64,000 nt of DNA from Akkermansiaceae bacterium (GTDB lineage Bacteria > Verrucomicrobiota > Verrucomicrobiia > Verrucomicrobiales > Akkermansiaceae), in contig JACKPZ010000014.1 of assembly GCA_024233135.1 (NCBI GenBank), forward strand, positions 37,789-101,788. The letters run 5' to 3'. Positions 17,428 through 26,041 of this stretch are shown piece by piece (the first letter of the stretch is position 1; every line of letters starts with the position of its first letter). The notes beneath the pieces are model-generated. The model saw only the letters and a list, made by a program, of their open reading frames with translations. It was not told the DNA's origin and searched no databases. Both the position numbers and the translations under genes were made by a program.

Positions 17428-18323
17428 GAGCGCGGGCTTTCCGTTTGGCATTTCTTCGCGAGGGCGATGAAGATTTCCTTGAGCGAGAGGGTGGAAACCT
17501 CGATCCGCACCTGCGGGTGGGCGGCCTGGATGGCGGCGGTGGTTTCCCCGTCGAAGGCGGTGTGGATGAATCGGCTGTGGTCGCCCTCGCGCTGGAGGTT
17601 GAGAATGGCGGACGTTTCCTCGATGGGCATGTGCGAGCCATAGAGATCGATGCGGCGGAAGCGTTCCTGCAGCGTGTCGAGCGACTCGGAAACCTGGAGC
17701 CGTCCTTCGTCGATGATCACCACGTCGTCGGCGAGTTTTTCGACGTCGTCGATGTCGTGGGTGGAGAAGAAGATCGACCAGTCGTTCTGGCGGGTGATCT
17801 CGAGCACGGTGTCGAGGAACTCGGAGCGGACGAGCGGATCGAGGCCGGCGAAGGGTTCGTCGAGGATGAGCAGGCGCGGGCGGAAGGCCATCGCGAGCAG
17901 CAGGGCGAGCTTCACCTTTTCGCCGCGCGAGCAGCGGGAGATGCGGCGCTGGAGCGGGATGCCGAGTTTTCCTAACAGTTCTTTCTCGAAGGCCTTGTCC
18001 CACTCCGGATAGAGCGCGGAGGTGAAGGCGATGAGTTCCTCGCCGGTCATCCAGTCGTAGAGCTCCTGGTTTTCGGAAACGTAGCCGGTTTTCCGCCAGT
18101 CCCCGGGGCGGAGTTGCTGGGAGTCGCGGCCGAAGAGGGAACAGGATCCGCCGCTGGGCCGGATGAGGCCGGCGAGCATCTTGATGGTGGTCGTTTTCCC
18201 GGCGCCGTTGCGGCCGAGGAACGCGCAGGCGCGGCCGGCGGGCAGGGCGAGCGACAGGTCGTGGACGGCGTCCTTGTGGCGGTAGCGTTTGGCGAGGCCG
18301 CGGGCTTCAATGATCGTTTCCAT
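17424..18323 (-). CDS. ABC transporter ATP-binding protein (YtrB-like)
   Basis: The 299-residue ATPase has Walker A GRNGAGKTT, Q-loop region YVSENQELYDWM, Walker B LLILDEPFAGLD and the switch FFSTHDIDD. The signature motif is SRGEK instead of LSGGQ, a deviation also seen in YtrB-type ATPases of GntR-linked operons. A 70-residue C-terminal extension follows. The start overlaps the GntR gene by 17 bp, and the stop overlaps the first membrane gene by 4 bp, so the three are translationally coupled. Confidence 0.9.
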   Translation of the reverse strand: METIIEARGLAKRYRHKDAVHDLSLALPAGRACAFLGRNGAGKTTTIKMLAGLIRPSGGSCSLFGRDSQQLRPGDWRKTGYVSENQELYDWMTGEELIAFTSALYPEWDKAFEKELLGKLGIPLQRRISRCSRGEKVKLALLLAMAFRPRLLILDEPFAGLDPLVRSEFLDTVLEITRQNDWSIFFSTHDIDDVEKLADDVVIIDEGRLQVSESLDTLQERFRRIDLYGSHMPIEETSAILNLQREGDHSRFIHTAFDGETTAAIQAAHPQVRIEVSTLSLKEIFIALAKKCQTESPRS

Positions 18324-18696
18324 GGATCTTTTCGTGTTGTTGGCGGATGAGTTCGAGGAGTTCGTCGGCCGTGAGGCCGTGGTGGGCGGACTCGATGACG
18401 AGTTGCTCGATGAGCGGCTGGAGCGCGCTGAGGCGTTCGGCGCGCGGCGAGGGGCGGCGGTCGGCCACGAAACTCCCGGCGCCGGGGTGGCTCGCGAGCA
18501 CGCCCTCGTCGGTGAGGCGGGCGATGGCGCGCTGCACGGTGTTCGGGTTCACGCCCAGCTCACGGCTGATGACGCGGACCGACGGCATCTGCTGGCCCGG
18601 CTGGAGCTGGCCGGCGGCGACCGCTTTTTTCACCGCCCGGACGATCTGTTCGTAGATCGGTTCGCCGAGCTGGATCTGGATGGGGAAGGGGAGCAT
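18307..18696 (-). CDS. GntR-family (YtrA-type) transcriptional regulator
   Basis: The 129-residue protein has the short YtrA layout: a winged helix at residues 10-77 (IYEQIVRAVKKAVAAGQL, MPSVRVISRELGVNPNTVQR) and only a small helical C-terminal part, with no effector domain. YtrA-type repressors sit at the head of the ABC operon they control. Its own operator candidate lies 10 bp upstream of the start. Confidence 0.93.
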   Translation of the reverse strand: MLPFPIQIQLGEPIYEQIVRAVKKAVAAGQLQPGQQMPSVRVISRELGVNPNTVQRAIARLTDEGVLASHPGAGSFVADRRPSPRAERLSALQPLIEQLVIESAHHGLTADELLELIRQQHEKIHGNDH

Positions 18697-18706
18697 GTCC
18701 GTGCAA

Positions 18707-18729
18707 CTGTATTAAATGCATTAATACAG
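18707..18729. promoter_or_regulatory. Candidate GntR operator upstream of the ABC operon
   Basis: A perfect inverted repeat, CTGTATTAA and TTAATACAG, separated by ATGCA. It lies 10 bp upstream of the regulator's start codon in an AT-rich patch that also has room for a -10 element. Size and position fit YtrA-type autoregulation. Confidence 0.75.
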
Positions 18730-18780
18730 TGCATACGGATGCGGCAAGCGGATTCTGTGGGAACGTGCGATTTCCGCGTT

Positions 18781-19242
18781 TCACCAATCCGGCCCCTGCT
18801 GGCGAACGGCTTCGTAAAGCACGATGGCGATGGCGGTTGAGAGATTGAGGCTGCGGGTGCCGCCGGGGGCCATCGGGATGCGCAGCGCGCGGTCGCCGGC
18901 GGCGTGCACGATGTCTTCGGGCAGGCCTTTCGTTTCCCGGCCGAAGACGAGGTAGTCACCGGCATGGAAGTCGGTTTTCCACGGCGTGCCGGACGCCTTG
19001 GTGCTCAGAAACCAGAAGCGCGCGTCCGGTCCGGCGTCGGCCATCAGGTCATCCAGCGACTCCCAGACCCGCAGTTTCACGTCCTGCCAGTAGTCGAGCC
19101 CGGTGCGGCGGACGTGTTTGTCATCCAGCGAGAAACCGAGCGGTTTCACCAGGTGCAGCGTCGCATCCGTGGCCAGCGCGAGCCGGCCGGCGGCACCGGC
19201 GTTGTGCGGGATCTCGGGTTCGACGAGGACGATGTGGAACAT
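18781..19242 (-). CDS. trmL: tRNA (cytidine/uridine-2'-O-)-methyltransferase TrmL
   Basis: A 153-residue SPOUT enzyme. FHIVLVEPEIPHNAGAAGRL is the N-terminal motif, LVFGRETKGLP the SAM-binding loop, and IPMAPGGTRSLNLSTAIAI the knot region. Length and motifs match TrmL, which methylates the 2'-O of the wobble base 34 in tRNA-Leu isoacceptors with SAM. No truncation is visible. Confidence 0.93.
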   Translation of the reverse strand: MFHIVLVEPEIPHNAGAAGRLALATDATLHLVKPLGFSLDDKHVRRTGLDYWQDVKLRVWESLDDLMADAGPDARFWFLSTKASGTPWKTDFHAGDYLVFGRETKGLPEDIVHAAGDRALRIPMAPGGTRSLNLSTAIAIVLYEAVRQQGPDW

Positions 19243-19245
19243 GGA

Positions 19246-19884
19246 TCACCTGGGATCGAGCCGCCGCGCCAGCGTGATGGACAGGCCGAGCGCGCCGATG
19301 AAGAGGAGGTAGCAGGCCAGCAGTTCGAGGTAGCTCTTGCAGATTCCGGGAATGCCCGGTGCGAACGCGTCGCCCAGCGCCGCCTTCCAGAATCTCGCGC
19401 TGCCGATCACGCGGTTGAATACGTAGAGGATCAAAAGGGCGGCGGCGATCAGCCCGGAGCCGGCGTGGTTGCCGAGGATCGTGAGGAAATGCAGCATGAT
19501 CCGCCGGTTCTTGAGGATCTCGATGAGCGCGACGAAGAGGATCACCCCGATCACCCAGGCTTCGGGAAACTTCCCGCCGAGGATTTCCGAGACGAAATCC
19601 TCGATTTCCCCGACGAAGGCGGCGAAAAACAGCATCCCGAGCACCCGGCAGACCGGACGGTAGGCGCCGGCGTGGGACGAGGCGCCCCACATCACCACCG
19701 ATGCGGCGGCGAGCAGGACAGCCTGCAGGAGCTCCACGGTCCCTTGTTCCACCGGCACCGAAGTGCGGTTCGGCAGCCACGCGGGGAGGAGGATGGCGAC
19801 CGATCCGCCGGCAATGAGCAGGACCCGCATCAGGGTCCGTGACCACGAGGGGCTTCTCCGGGGCTTCGGCGGTGGATCGCTCAT
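19246..19884 (-). CDS. Hypothetical multi-pass membrane protein
   Basis: I chose the ATG at 19884 (MSDPPPKPRRS), giving 212 residues. An upstream in-frame start at 19962 would add 26 residues of unlikely composition. After a basic N-terminal tail there are about five or six hydrophobic segments (RVLLIAGGSVAILLPAWL, LLQAVLLAAASVVMWGA, VLGMLFFAAFVGEI, VIGVILFVALIEIL, and two near the C-terminus). No enzyme motif is recognised. It lies three bases upstream of trmL on the same strand and may be co-transcribed with it. Confidence 0.65.
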   Translation of the reverse strand: MSDPPPKPRRSPSWSRTLMRVLLIAGGSVAILLPAWLPNRTSVPVEQGTVELLQAVLLAAASVVMWGASSHAGAYRPVCRVLGMLFFAAFVGEIEDFVSEILGGKFPEAWVIGVILFVALIEILKNRRIMLHFLTILGNHAGSGLIAAALLILYVFNRVIGSARFWKAALGDAFAPGIPGICKSYLELLACYLLFIGALGLSITLARRLDPR

Positions 19885-20051
19885 CCGCCACCTGCGTACG
19901 CGGTCGCCGGGGAGCGCGCAAGAGCGTTGAGGAATCAACGGCCCCCACACGATATTTACCACGTATTCGCGTCGGTTCTTTTTGAAAAAACTTCCTTGCC
20001 GACCCCCTCCGTTTTTCGAGAGTGAGACCCGTCATTGCCCAAAACCGCCCC

Positions 20052-20837
20052 ATGATTCCATCATCGCATCGTCGCATTGGTAAGGCCGCGTTCCTCTCGC
20101 TGCTGACTCTCGCCATCACCAGCCCCGCATTGTTCGCCCAAGGGGCCGAGGCTGGGAAATCAACGCTCCTGGACCGATGGGTTCTCGACGGCGGCCCGAC
20201 GATGGGGTTCATCGGCGCGGCTGTGGTCGGCTTCATCGCGCTGGCGGTCTACAATTTCATGGCGCTCACCAAGGCGAAGTTCTGCCCCGACGACCTGAAG
20301 GCCGCGCTGCTTGACCACATGGCAAACTGCCGCGTCCGCTCCGCCATCGAGCTCGCCTCCAGCCATCCGTCCTACCTCGGCCGCATGGTTGCCTACTCGT
20401 TCCCGAACATCGACGCCACCCGCCCCGAGGATCTCGGCCGCGACCATGTCGAGGACGCCATGGCCGACTTCACCACCAATGAGAACCGCAAGATCTCGAC
20501 CTGGATCAACTACATCTCGGTCATCGCCCAGGCCTCCCCGATGCTCGGACTGCTCGGCACGGTCATCGGTATGGTCAGCGCCTTCGGCACCCTCAAGGAA
20601 GCCGGTGCCGCCGACCCCTCGCAGCTCGCCGGTGACATCTCCGTCGCCCTGTTGACCACCCTCTGGGGCCTGATCAACGCGATCCCCTGTATCATCACGT
20701 TCTACATCCTGAAGAACAAGTTCGCCGGCCTCGTCGCCGAGACGGTCCACAGTGCCGAGGAAATGTTGAACGCCGCCGTCGCCACGGTGAATGCGGACAC
20801 CCTCTACGCCAAGATCCCCGAAGGCATCGCGGAATAA
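20052..20837 (+). CDS. exbB: MotA/TolQ/ExbB proton-channel family protein
   Basis: A 261-residue product starting MIPSSHRRIGKAAF. A GTG at 20022 would add ten residues without helping the signal peptide. After an N-terminal signal segment (ending ALFAQ) come the three-helix core of TolQ/ExbB: one helix around WVLDGGPTMGFIGAAVVGFIA, then a long cytoplasmic domain, then ASPMLGLLGTVIGMVSAFG and SVALLTTLWGLINAIPCIITF. The PMLGLLGTV motif is diagnostic. With two ExbD proteins downstream it forms a proton-driven motor that transmits force across the periplasm. Confidence 0.93.
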   Translation: MIPSSHRRIGKAAFLSLLTLAITSPALFAQGAEAGKSTLLDRWVLDGGPTMGFIGAAVVGFIALAVYNFMALTKAKFCPDDLKAALLDHMANCRVRSAIELASSHPSYLGRMVAYSFPNIDATRPEDLGRDHVEDAMADFTTNENRKISTWINYISVIAQASPMLGLLGTVIGMVSAFGTLKEAGAADPSQLAGDISVALLTTLWGLINAIPCIITFYILKNKFAGLVAETVHSAEEMLNAAVATVNADTLYAKIPEGIAE

Positions 20838-20852
20838 GACCGGTTGCGGATT

Positions 20853-20886
20853 CCGGGGAAATGTCCTATCCATAGGCTCCCCGGAT
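20853..20886. other. Intercistronic hairpin between exbB and exbD
   Basis: TCCGGGGA (20853-20860) pairs with TCCCCGGA (20879-20886), and an inner CCTAT/ATAGG stem stacks within it. No T-tract follows, so this may act in mRNA stability or partial attenuation, reducing ExbD relative to ExbB. Confidence 0.5.
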
Positions 20887-20914
20887 CCCGGAAACCCAAG
20901 CCCGCCACGCAGCC

Positions 20915-21373
20915 ATGGCCTCCCGTCTTCGCCAAGCCACCGCCAACAAGGAGGAAGAAGCCACCTTGGACATGTCGCCGATGATCGACATGGTCTTCCT
21001 GCTTCTCATCTTCTTCATCGTCAACGCCACCGCGATCATCGTCAAAACCGACCCCGACGTCGAACCGCCGATCGCCAAGAACTCGAAGCGGCAGACGGAA
21101 AAGGGCGGGCGCATCGTGGTGAACGTGCGCGACGACGGGACCTTCACCGCGGAGAACTTCGATGTCATCCTGCCCGGCGAGGACGAGATCAAGGACTACG
21201 TCGAGAAGGAGAAGGACAAGCATCTCGGACTCGCCGAGAAGCCGAAACTCCACCTGCGGGGCGACAAGGACGCGGTCTTCCGCCACAGCCGCACCGCCGT
21301 CCGGGCCGCGGCCGCCGCCGGCGTCAATGAAGTGGTCTTCGCCGTGTTCGTGAAAGACCCGGGCTACAAATAA
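20915..21373 (+). CDS. exbD: ExbD/TolR family biopolymer transport protein
   Basis: A 152-residue protein with a short cytoplasmic N-terminus and one membrane helix (about 26-46). DMSPMIDMVFLLLIFFIVNA contains the conserved aspartate that carries protons in TolR/ExbD. A periplasmic domain of about 100 residues follows. The motif around the aspartate is standard. It is followed 22 bp later by a second ExbD. Confidence 0.93.
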   Translation: MASRLRQATANKEEEATLDMSPMIDMVFLLLIFFIVNATAIIVKTDPDVEPPIAKNSKRQTEKGGRIVVNVRDDGTFTAENFDVILPGEDEIKDYVEKEKDKHLGLAEKPKLHLRGDKDAVFRHSRTAVRAAAAAGVNEVVFAVFVKDPGYK

Positions 21374-21395
21374 TTCTTACCGAAGCACCGAAACC

Positions 21396-21857
21396 ATGGC
21401 ACGCCATCGGAAATACGAAGCGGAGGAAGAGTCGGATCCGGCTCTCGACATCTCGTCGCTCATCGACGTCTGCTTCCTGCTCCTCATCTACTTCCTCGTC
21501 ACCTCGACGATCACCCCCCGCGAAACCGACCTCGGCATGGCCCTGCCCTCGCCGATGCCGAGCTCCGAACAGCCGGACATCGTGCCGATGTTCATCCAGA
21601 TCGAGTCCGGCGGGCGGATCTTCACCGGCACCGGCCCGTCGCAGCAGGCGATGGATTCGGACCCGGCGGTGCGCGATGTGCCGCTCCTGCGCGCCGCGCT
21701 CGAGATCTACGCCACCGCCGCCCGTGCCGCCGGCAGCAAGCCGCTCGTGCAGGTTTATGCCGATGGCGACGCCACCCAGCAACGGGTGATCGACGTGCTC
21801 AACGCGCTCGCCGGAGAGGACATCACCTCGGTGACCTTCACCGACCTCGTCGACTGA
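21396..21857 (+). CDS. exbD: Second ExbD/TolR family protein
   Basis: A 153-residue protein. Its membrane helix, DISSLIDVCFLLLIYFLVTS, also keeps the proton-carrying aspartate. The periplasmic domain ends QQRVIDVLNALAGEDITSVTF, the usual ExbD C-terminal fold. It differs clearly from the ExbD just upstream, which suggests an ExbB with two unlike ExbD partners, as often seen in Verrucomicrobiota and Planctomycetota. Confidence 0.92.
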   Translation: MARHRKYEAEEESDPALDISSLIDVCFLLLIYFLVTSTITPRETDLGMALPSPMPSSEQPDIVPMFIQIESGGRIFTGTGPSQQAMDSDPAVRDVPLLRAALEIYATAARAAGSKPLVQVYADGDATQQRVIDVLNALAGEDITSVTFTDLVD

Positions 21858-21967
21858 GGCGGGCGTTCGCTGCGGCGCTTATGAAACGGCTTTTCCTCCC
21901 TCCGGCGTCTCCCTCCCGCCGGACGTGGCCGACTTGATTTTTCGAAAACCTCATCTCTCCTGTAATC

Positions 21968-24900
21968 ATGCATTTCCGAAACCACTCCGCGCTGATGGCG
22001 GCGGGCCTGGGCCTCGTTCCGTTCGTTCTCACCGTCCCCGCCCACGCGCAGGACGATCTTCCGGGGCTTGTCGACAAGTCGCTCTCCGCGATGAAGGAGC
22101 AGAAGTGGCAGGAGGCGCTCGCGTTCAACACGCAGGCCGTGGAGCGCTTTGGCAAGGACCCGAAGCATGCCAACAAGATCTACGGCCCGCGGTTTGGCAC
22201 CATCGTCTACCGCAAGGGTCTCTGCGAACTGAAGCTCAAGCAGTGGGACGCGGCGATGAAGTCGTTCGAGAGCTGCTACCGCGACTACCCGAACGGCGGA
22301 GCCAACGCCGTCGCCGGCGGCGGCAACCAGTTCGAGAAGATGTCCCTCCTCAAGTGGGGTGAGGCGGCGATGGGCGCCAAGCAATGGCAGCTCGCCATCG
22401 ACAAGTTCAAGAAGTTCCTCGAGGAACGCGACAAGGCGCGCGACCGCTTCCCGCAGGGGCCGTTCTACGTCGGCCTCGCGGTCTGTTACTACAACCTCGG
22501 CAAGCTGCCCGAGGGCAACGAGAACCTCGAGATCGCGGTCAAGAACAAGGACAAGTTCCCGACGCCGGACGAGGCGGTCGCCTCGGGCATCCAGGCGATG
22601 GTCGTGGCCGCCGTGGCGAAGAAGGACGAGCAGGCGATCATCGATTTCATTTCCAAGAACCGTGGCGACATCCTCGGTGCTCCGTTCGAGATGGCCCGCT
22701 ATTCGAACATCTACCTCAAGGCCGCCGCGCAGACCGTCAACTCGGGCATGCCGGCCGCCGGCTTCGCCATCTATCAGCTCATCCCGTCGGTCGAGGAGTC
22801 GATCGCGGGCATCCGCGCCAGGATCAACGCTCTGGGCCCGCTGCGCATGGTGAGGGACGGCGTGAAGACGATCGAGAAGGACCGTCTGGAGGCGGACCTC
22901 AAGGTCCTCGAAACCCAGCGCAACGGCAAGGGGTCCGCCGATGCCAAGCGGCTCAAGGGAGTTGCCGCGCTGCATGAGATGTCCGGCGACCTTCGCGGCG
23001 CCTATGCCGCCTACAAGCTGCTGGAGACCCACTATCAGGGATCCGAATCGCGCGAGGAGAATCTTTTCAACCTGATCCGCCTCGGCGCGGTGGTCGCTCC
23101 GGGCGAAACCACGAGCGACTACGCCGAGGTGTTCGTCGAGAAGTTCCCGGATTCGAAATACATGCCCTTGGTGCAGCGCCTGCAGCTCTCCTCGTTGTTC
23201 TCGAAGGGCGAGTATGAAACGTGCATCGAGGTGGCCACCGAGATGCTGCCGAGTCTGAAGGAAGGCACGGCCGAGCACGACATGGCCCTCCACGTCCTTG
23301 GCGGTTCGTTGTTCTACACCGGCGAATACGACAAGGCGGATCCGAAGCTCGAGGAGCACTATGAGAAATACCCGGAGAGCACCTTCCGGGTCGCCACCTC
23401 GTATTTCCGGGCCTCCAACAAGTCGCGGCTGCAGTTCTGGAAGGAGGCGGGCCGCCTGCTCGACGATTTCCTCTCCAAGTATCCGGATCCGCAGGAAAAC
23501 GTCTATCTGCCCTTCGCCCTCTACGACCGCGCGAACACCCACTACGCGCTGGAGGAGAACGATGCCGCCCTCGAGAACATCGCCCGGGTGATCGCCGAGT
23601 TTCCGACCTGCAATGTCATCGACCAGGCCTACAACCTGCGCGGCAACGTCGAGCAGACGCTCGGAAACCGCGACGACGCGCGCAAAGCCTACGAGAAGGC
23701 CATCGGGATCGCCGAGTCCCGCGGCAACCAGGGCGTCGCCGCCGAGGCGGTCTACTCGCTGGTCGCCTTGCTGGGTGACAAAAAGGAGGCCAAGGACGAC
23801 CCGAAGGTCCTCAAGGAGGCGGTGAAATACGCCGACAAGTACTGGAAGCAGTATGCCGACGTTTCTCCCTATTACAAAACCCGGGTCGCCGTGGCTGAGA
23901 TGGACGCCTACGAATCGGTGGATCGTTTCGACGAAGGACTCAAGCGGATCCAGGACGTGATTTCCGAGAGGGCCAAGGATCCGGAGGCCAGCGGTCTGGA
24001 GGAGGTGATCAACTCGTACACCGAGTTCTATCTCCGCACGCACACCCCGCAGGAGCTGAAGGAGCACTACTACAGCTTCCCCGGCATCCGGAGCACCGAC
24101 CGCGCCGCCCGCGCGCTGCTGCGTGTCGCGGTGATCGGCGTGTTCGAGAAGGTGGCCAAGGAGTCCGAGGACGAGGCCCGCAAGCGCGATGCCGACGCGA
24201 TGATCAAGGTGCTCTTCAACGAGCTGAAGAGCGACTTCGCTCTCAAGGATCTCACCAACTTCATCCTCACCAAGGTGGGCGACTACCTGCGAAACAACAC
24301 CGCCACCCCGCGCGAGGCCCTGCCGTATTACGACGAGGTGCTCGGCCGCAGCGACCAGTCGCAGCGATTCGCCGCCCTGCTCGGCCGTGCCGATGTCTAC
24401 GGCCGCTCGTCGAACCCCGCGGATATCGAGAAGGCCATCGAGGACTTCCGCCGCGTCTACGCCGACTCGCAGGAGAAGGGCGAGCGCGAGTTCGCCTCGT
24501 ATCGTATCGTCGAGCTTCTGATGGAGAAGAAAGACTACGCGGGAGTCGAGAAGGAGGCCGCGGTTTATCTCGACCGCGAGAAGACCGGCTTCAGCCAGTA
24601 TCCGCTGCAGGTCGGCCTCACCCTCGCCCGCGCCTACGCCGCCCAGAAGAAGGTGAACGACGCGCTGGCGATGTACATCAAGGTCTGGGGCGGCCAGCTC
24701 GGCAACATCAGCACCTCGGCACCGGCGACCTTGGAGTGGATGAAGCTCTCGTGGGACCGGAATTTCCCGGCGGAGAAGGCCGGCGGAACGGCCGACCGTC
24801 AGGGTGCCTACAACACGGGCGCCACCTACATCCAACTCACCGAAGGTCTGAAGGACAAGATGAGTTCGGAGGAATTGGAGATTTGGAACCAGATCGAACA

Positions 24901-24979
24901 GCTCGCCAAGACCTACGAAGCCGACGCGTCGGTGAAGTCGCTGGAGGAGCAGAAGAAAGAAAAGGAAGGCAAACGCTGA
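21968..24979 (+). CDS. Large periplasmic TPR-repeat protein
   Basis: A 1003-residue protein with a signal peptide (residues 1-28, ending AHAQ). It is built almost entirely of tetratricopeptide-like helical repeats, for example EALAFNTQAVERFG, YDKADPKLEEHYEKYPES, NDAALENIARVIAEFP and RDDARKAYEKAIGIAES. No catalytic domain is visible. The C-terminus is a charged Glu/Lys coiled stretch. Encoded directly behind ExbB-ExbD-ExbD and before an outer-membrane protein, it probably couples the energised complex to a periplasmic or outer-membrane partner. Confidence 0.85.
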   Translation: MHFRNHSALMAAGLGLVPFVLTVPAHAQDDLPGLVDKSLSAMKEQKWQEALAFNTQAVERFGKDPKHANKIYGPRFGTIVYRKGLCELKLKQWDAAMKSFESCYRDYPNGGANAVAGGGNQFEKMSLLKWGEAAMGAKQWQLAIDKFKKFLEERDKARDRFPQGPFYVGLAVCYYNLGKLPEGNENLEIAVKNKDKFPTPDEAVASGIQAMVVAAVAKKDEQAIIDFISKNRGDILGAPFEMARYSNIYLKAAAQTVNSGMPAAGFAIYQLIPSVEESIAGIRARINALGPLRMVRDGVKTIEKDRLEADLKVLETQRNGKGSADAKRLKGVAALHEMSGDLRGAYAAYKLLETHYQGSESREENLFNLIRLGAVVAPGETTSDYAEVFVEKFPDSKYMPLVQRLQLSSLFSKGEYETCIEVATEMLPSLKEGTAEHDMALHVLGGSLFYTGEYDKADPKLEEHYEKYPESTFRVATSYFRASNKSRLQFWKEAGRLLDDFLSKYPDPQENVYLPFALYDRANTHYALEENDAALENIARVIAEFPTCNVIDQAYNLRGNVEQTLGNRDDARKAYEKAIGIAESRGNQGVAAEAVYSLVALLGDKKEAKDDPKVLKEAVKYADKYWKQYADVSPYYKTRVAVAEMDAYESVDRFDEGLKRIQDVISERAKDPEASGLEEVINSYTEFYLRTHTPQELKEHYYSFPGIRSTDRAARALLRVAVIGVFEKVAKESEDEARKRDADAMIKVLFNELKSDFALKDLTNFILTKVGDYLRNNTATPREALPYYDEVLGRSDQSQRFAALLGRADVYGRSSNPADIEKAIEDFRRVYADSQEKGEREFASYRIVELLMEKKDYAGVEKEAAVYLDREKTGFSQYPLQVGLTLARAYAAQKKVNDALAMYIKVWGGQLGNISTSAPATLEWMKLSWDRNFPAEKAGGTADRQGAYNTGATYIQLTEGLKDKMSSEELEIWNQIEQLAKTYEADASVKSLEEQKKEKEGKR

Positions 24980-25013
24980 ACCCCGAAAACCCCAACCCGT
25001 TCCAATTCCGATC

Positions 25014-25943
25014 ATGAAGAAGATTCTCCTCTCCGCCCTCGTCCCGGCCCTCGCCATCGTGGCGCAGGCGCAGGATGGATTCCAAACGCCCGCCGTGGTG
25101 GTGGACAAGGAAGGCGGCTATTCTCAGGTGTGGGTGACCGCCGCCACCAAGTCCGCGTTCCGATACAAGGTCACCGAGATTTCCACCGAGACCGAGGACA
25201 AGAAGTTCGCGGACGTCGCGACGGTGTATTTCCTCGAGCCGCCGGCGATGTCGAAGGCGATCGATCTGATGGAAAGCCGGAAGTACGCCGAAGCCAAGGA
25301 GGCCTTCGGCCGCATCCGGCAAGCCTGCAAGCCGGTGATTTCCGCTCCGGGCAACCCGGGCACGCTGGCCTCGTTTTACGAGATGGAGTGCATGCGCGCC
25401 ACGTGCGACCTCGAAGGTCTCTCCACGGCGCTCAAGGATTTCGTCAAAGACCCGCTGATCAACGATTCACACCTCCGCCAGGTGGAGCTTTACGTCCTCT
25501 GGGACGCGGTGCGCACCAAGAGCTGGGAGCGTCTCGGTATCCTCGCGGAGCAGCAGTCGCAGAATCCGCTCTGCCCCGGACATCGTGCCCAGGTCGCCTA
25601 CTGCGGCGGCCTCGCCATGGAAAACCTGGACAAGCCGGCCGAGGCCTTGATCGCCTATTCCGCCGCGATGACGGCGGATGCCGGTGAGTCCGACTACGTG
25701 GCCCGCGAGGCGGCGCTGCGTGTGCTCGCGATCCACTCGGCCGATGAGGAGGTCAAGCGGGCGATCACCAACTGGGGAACCAAGGACGAGAACAAGAACG
25801 GCCGCGGCTACAACGATCTCATCGAGGCGGCCGCGGTCGCCGAGTTGTTTGAGAAAACCCTCGGCGGAGGGGCTCCGCTGCCGGACGAATACAAGAAGCT
25901 CCTCAAATACCGGGTGAAACCGGAAACCGCCGGCGACGCCTGA
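25014..25943 (+). CDS. Periplasmic helical-repeat protein of the ExbBD cluster
   Basis: A 309-residue protein with a signal peptide (MKKILLSALVPALAIVAQAQ). A short beta segment is followed by TPR-like helices (SRKYAEAKEAFGRI, LDKPAEALIAYSAAM). No known domain beyond weak TPR likeness. The ORF starts 35 bp after the large TPR gene, so both are probably co-transcribed. A likely companion scaffold for the same envelope machine. Confidence 0.7.
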   Translation: MKKILLSALVPALAIVAQAQDGFQTPAVVVDKEGGYSQVWVTAATKSAFRYKVTEISTETEDKKFADVATVYFLEPPAMSKAIDLMESRKYAEAKEAFGRIRQACKPVISAPGNPGTLASFYEMECMRATCDLEGLSTALKDFVKDPLINDSHLRQVELYVLWDAVRTKSWERLGILAEQQSQNPLCPGHRAQVAYCGGLAMENLDKPAEALIAYSAAMTADAGESDYVAREAALRVLAIHSADEEVKRAITNWGTKDENKNGRGYNDLIEAAAVAELFEKTLGGGAPLPDEYKKLLKYRVKPETAGDA

Positions 25944-25952
25944 GCGCCCGCC

Positions 25953-25974
25953 ACCCTACGGGATCGGGTAGGGT
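25953..25974. terminator. Hairpin after the ExbBD-TPR cluster
   Basis: ACCCTAC (25953-25959) pairs with GTAGGGT (25968-25974), with further GC pairing possible in the loop. There is no T-tract. The site is just after the stop of the fifth cluster gene and before a separate promoter-like sequence, so it is a possible terminator. Confidence 0.45.
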
Positions 25975-25983
25975 CCTCCGTGA

Positions 25984-26012
25984 TTGACAGCAAAGCGGCG
26001 GAAAACCTAGAA
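25984..26012 (+). promoter_or_regulatory. Predicted promoter of the beta-barrel gene
   Basis: TTGACA (25984-25989), 17-bp spacer, CTAGAA (26007-26012), 30 bp before the ATG. The -35 is perfect and the -10 is weak, as at several other genes in this window. Confidence 0.45.
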
Positions 26013-26041
26013 ACAAGGGAGTTCATCCGGACATTTCCCTC

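Noticed and set aside
17428..18003. N-terminal extension of the membrane protein gene back to 18003
   Set aside because: The extension overlaps the ABC ATPase gene in another frame and reads as Arg/Pro-rich noise. The ATGA junction at 17424-17427 gives a better start.
20052..21857. Possible Zorya-type (ZorA/ZorB) defence proteins
   Set aside because: The MotA/ExbB and ExbD-like genes have no ZorC, ZorD or ZorE neighbours and are followed by TPR and outer-membrane genes, so an envelope role is more likely.
21755..25108. A 1117-codon open frame on the minus strand
   Set aside because: It lies exactly opposite the TPR gene and arises from the third-position GC bias of that gene. Its translation is Leu/Val/Arg/Gly-rich without domains.
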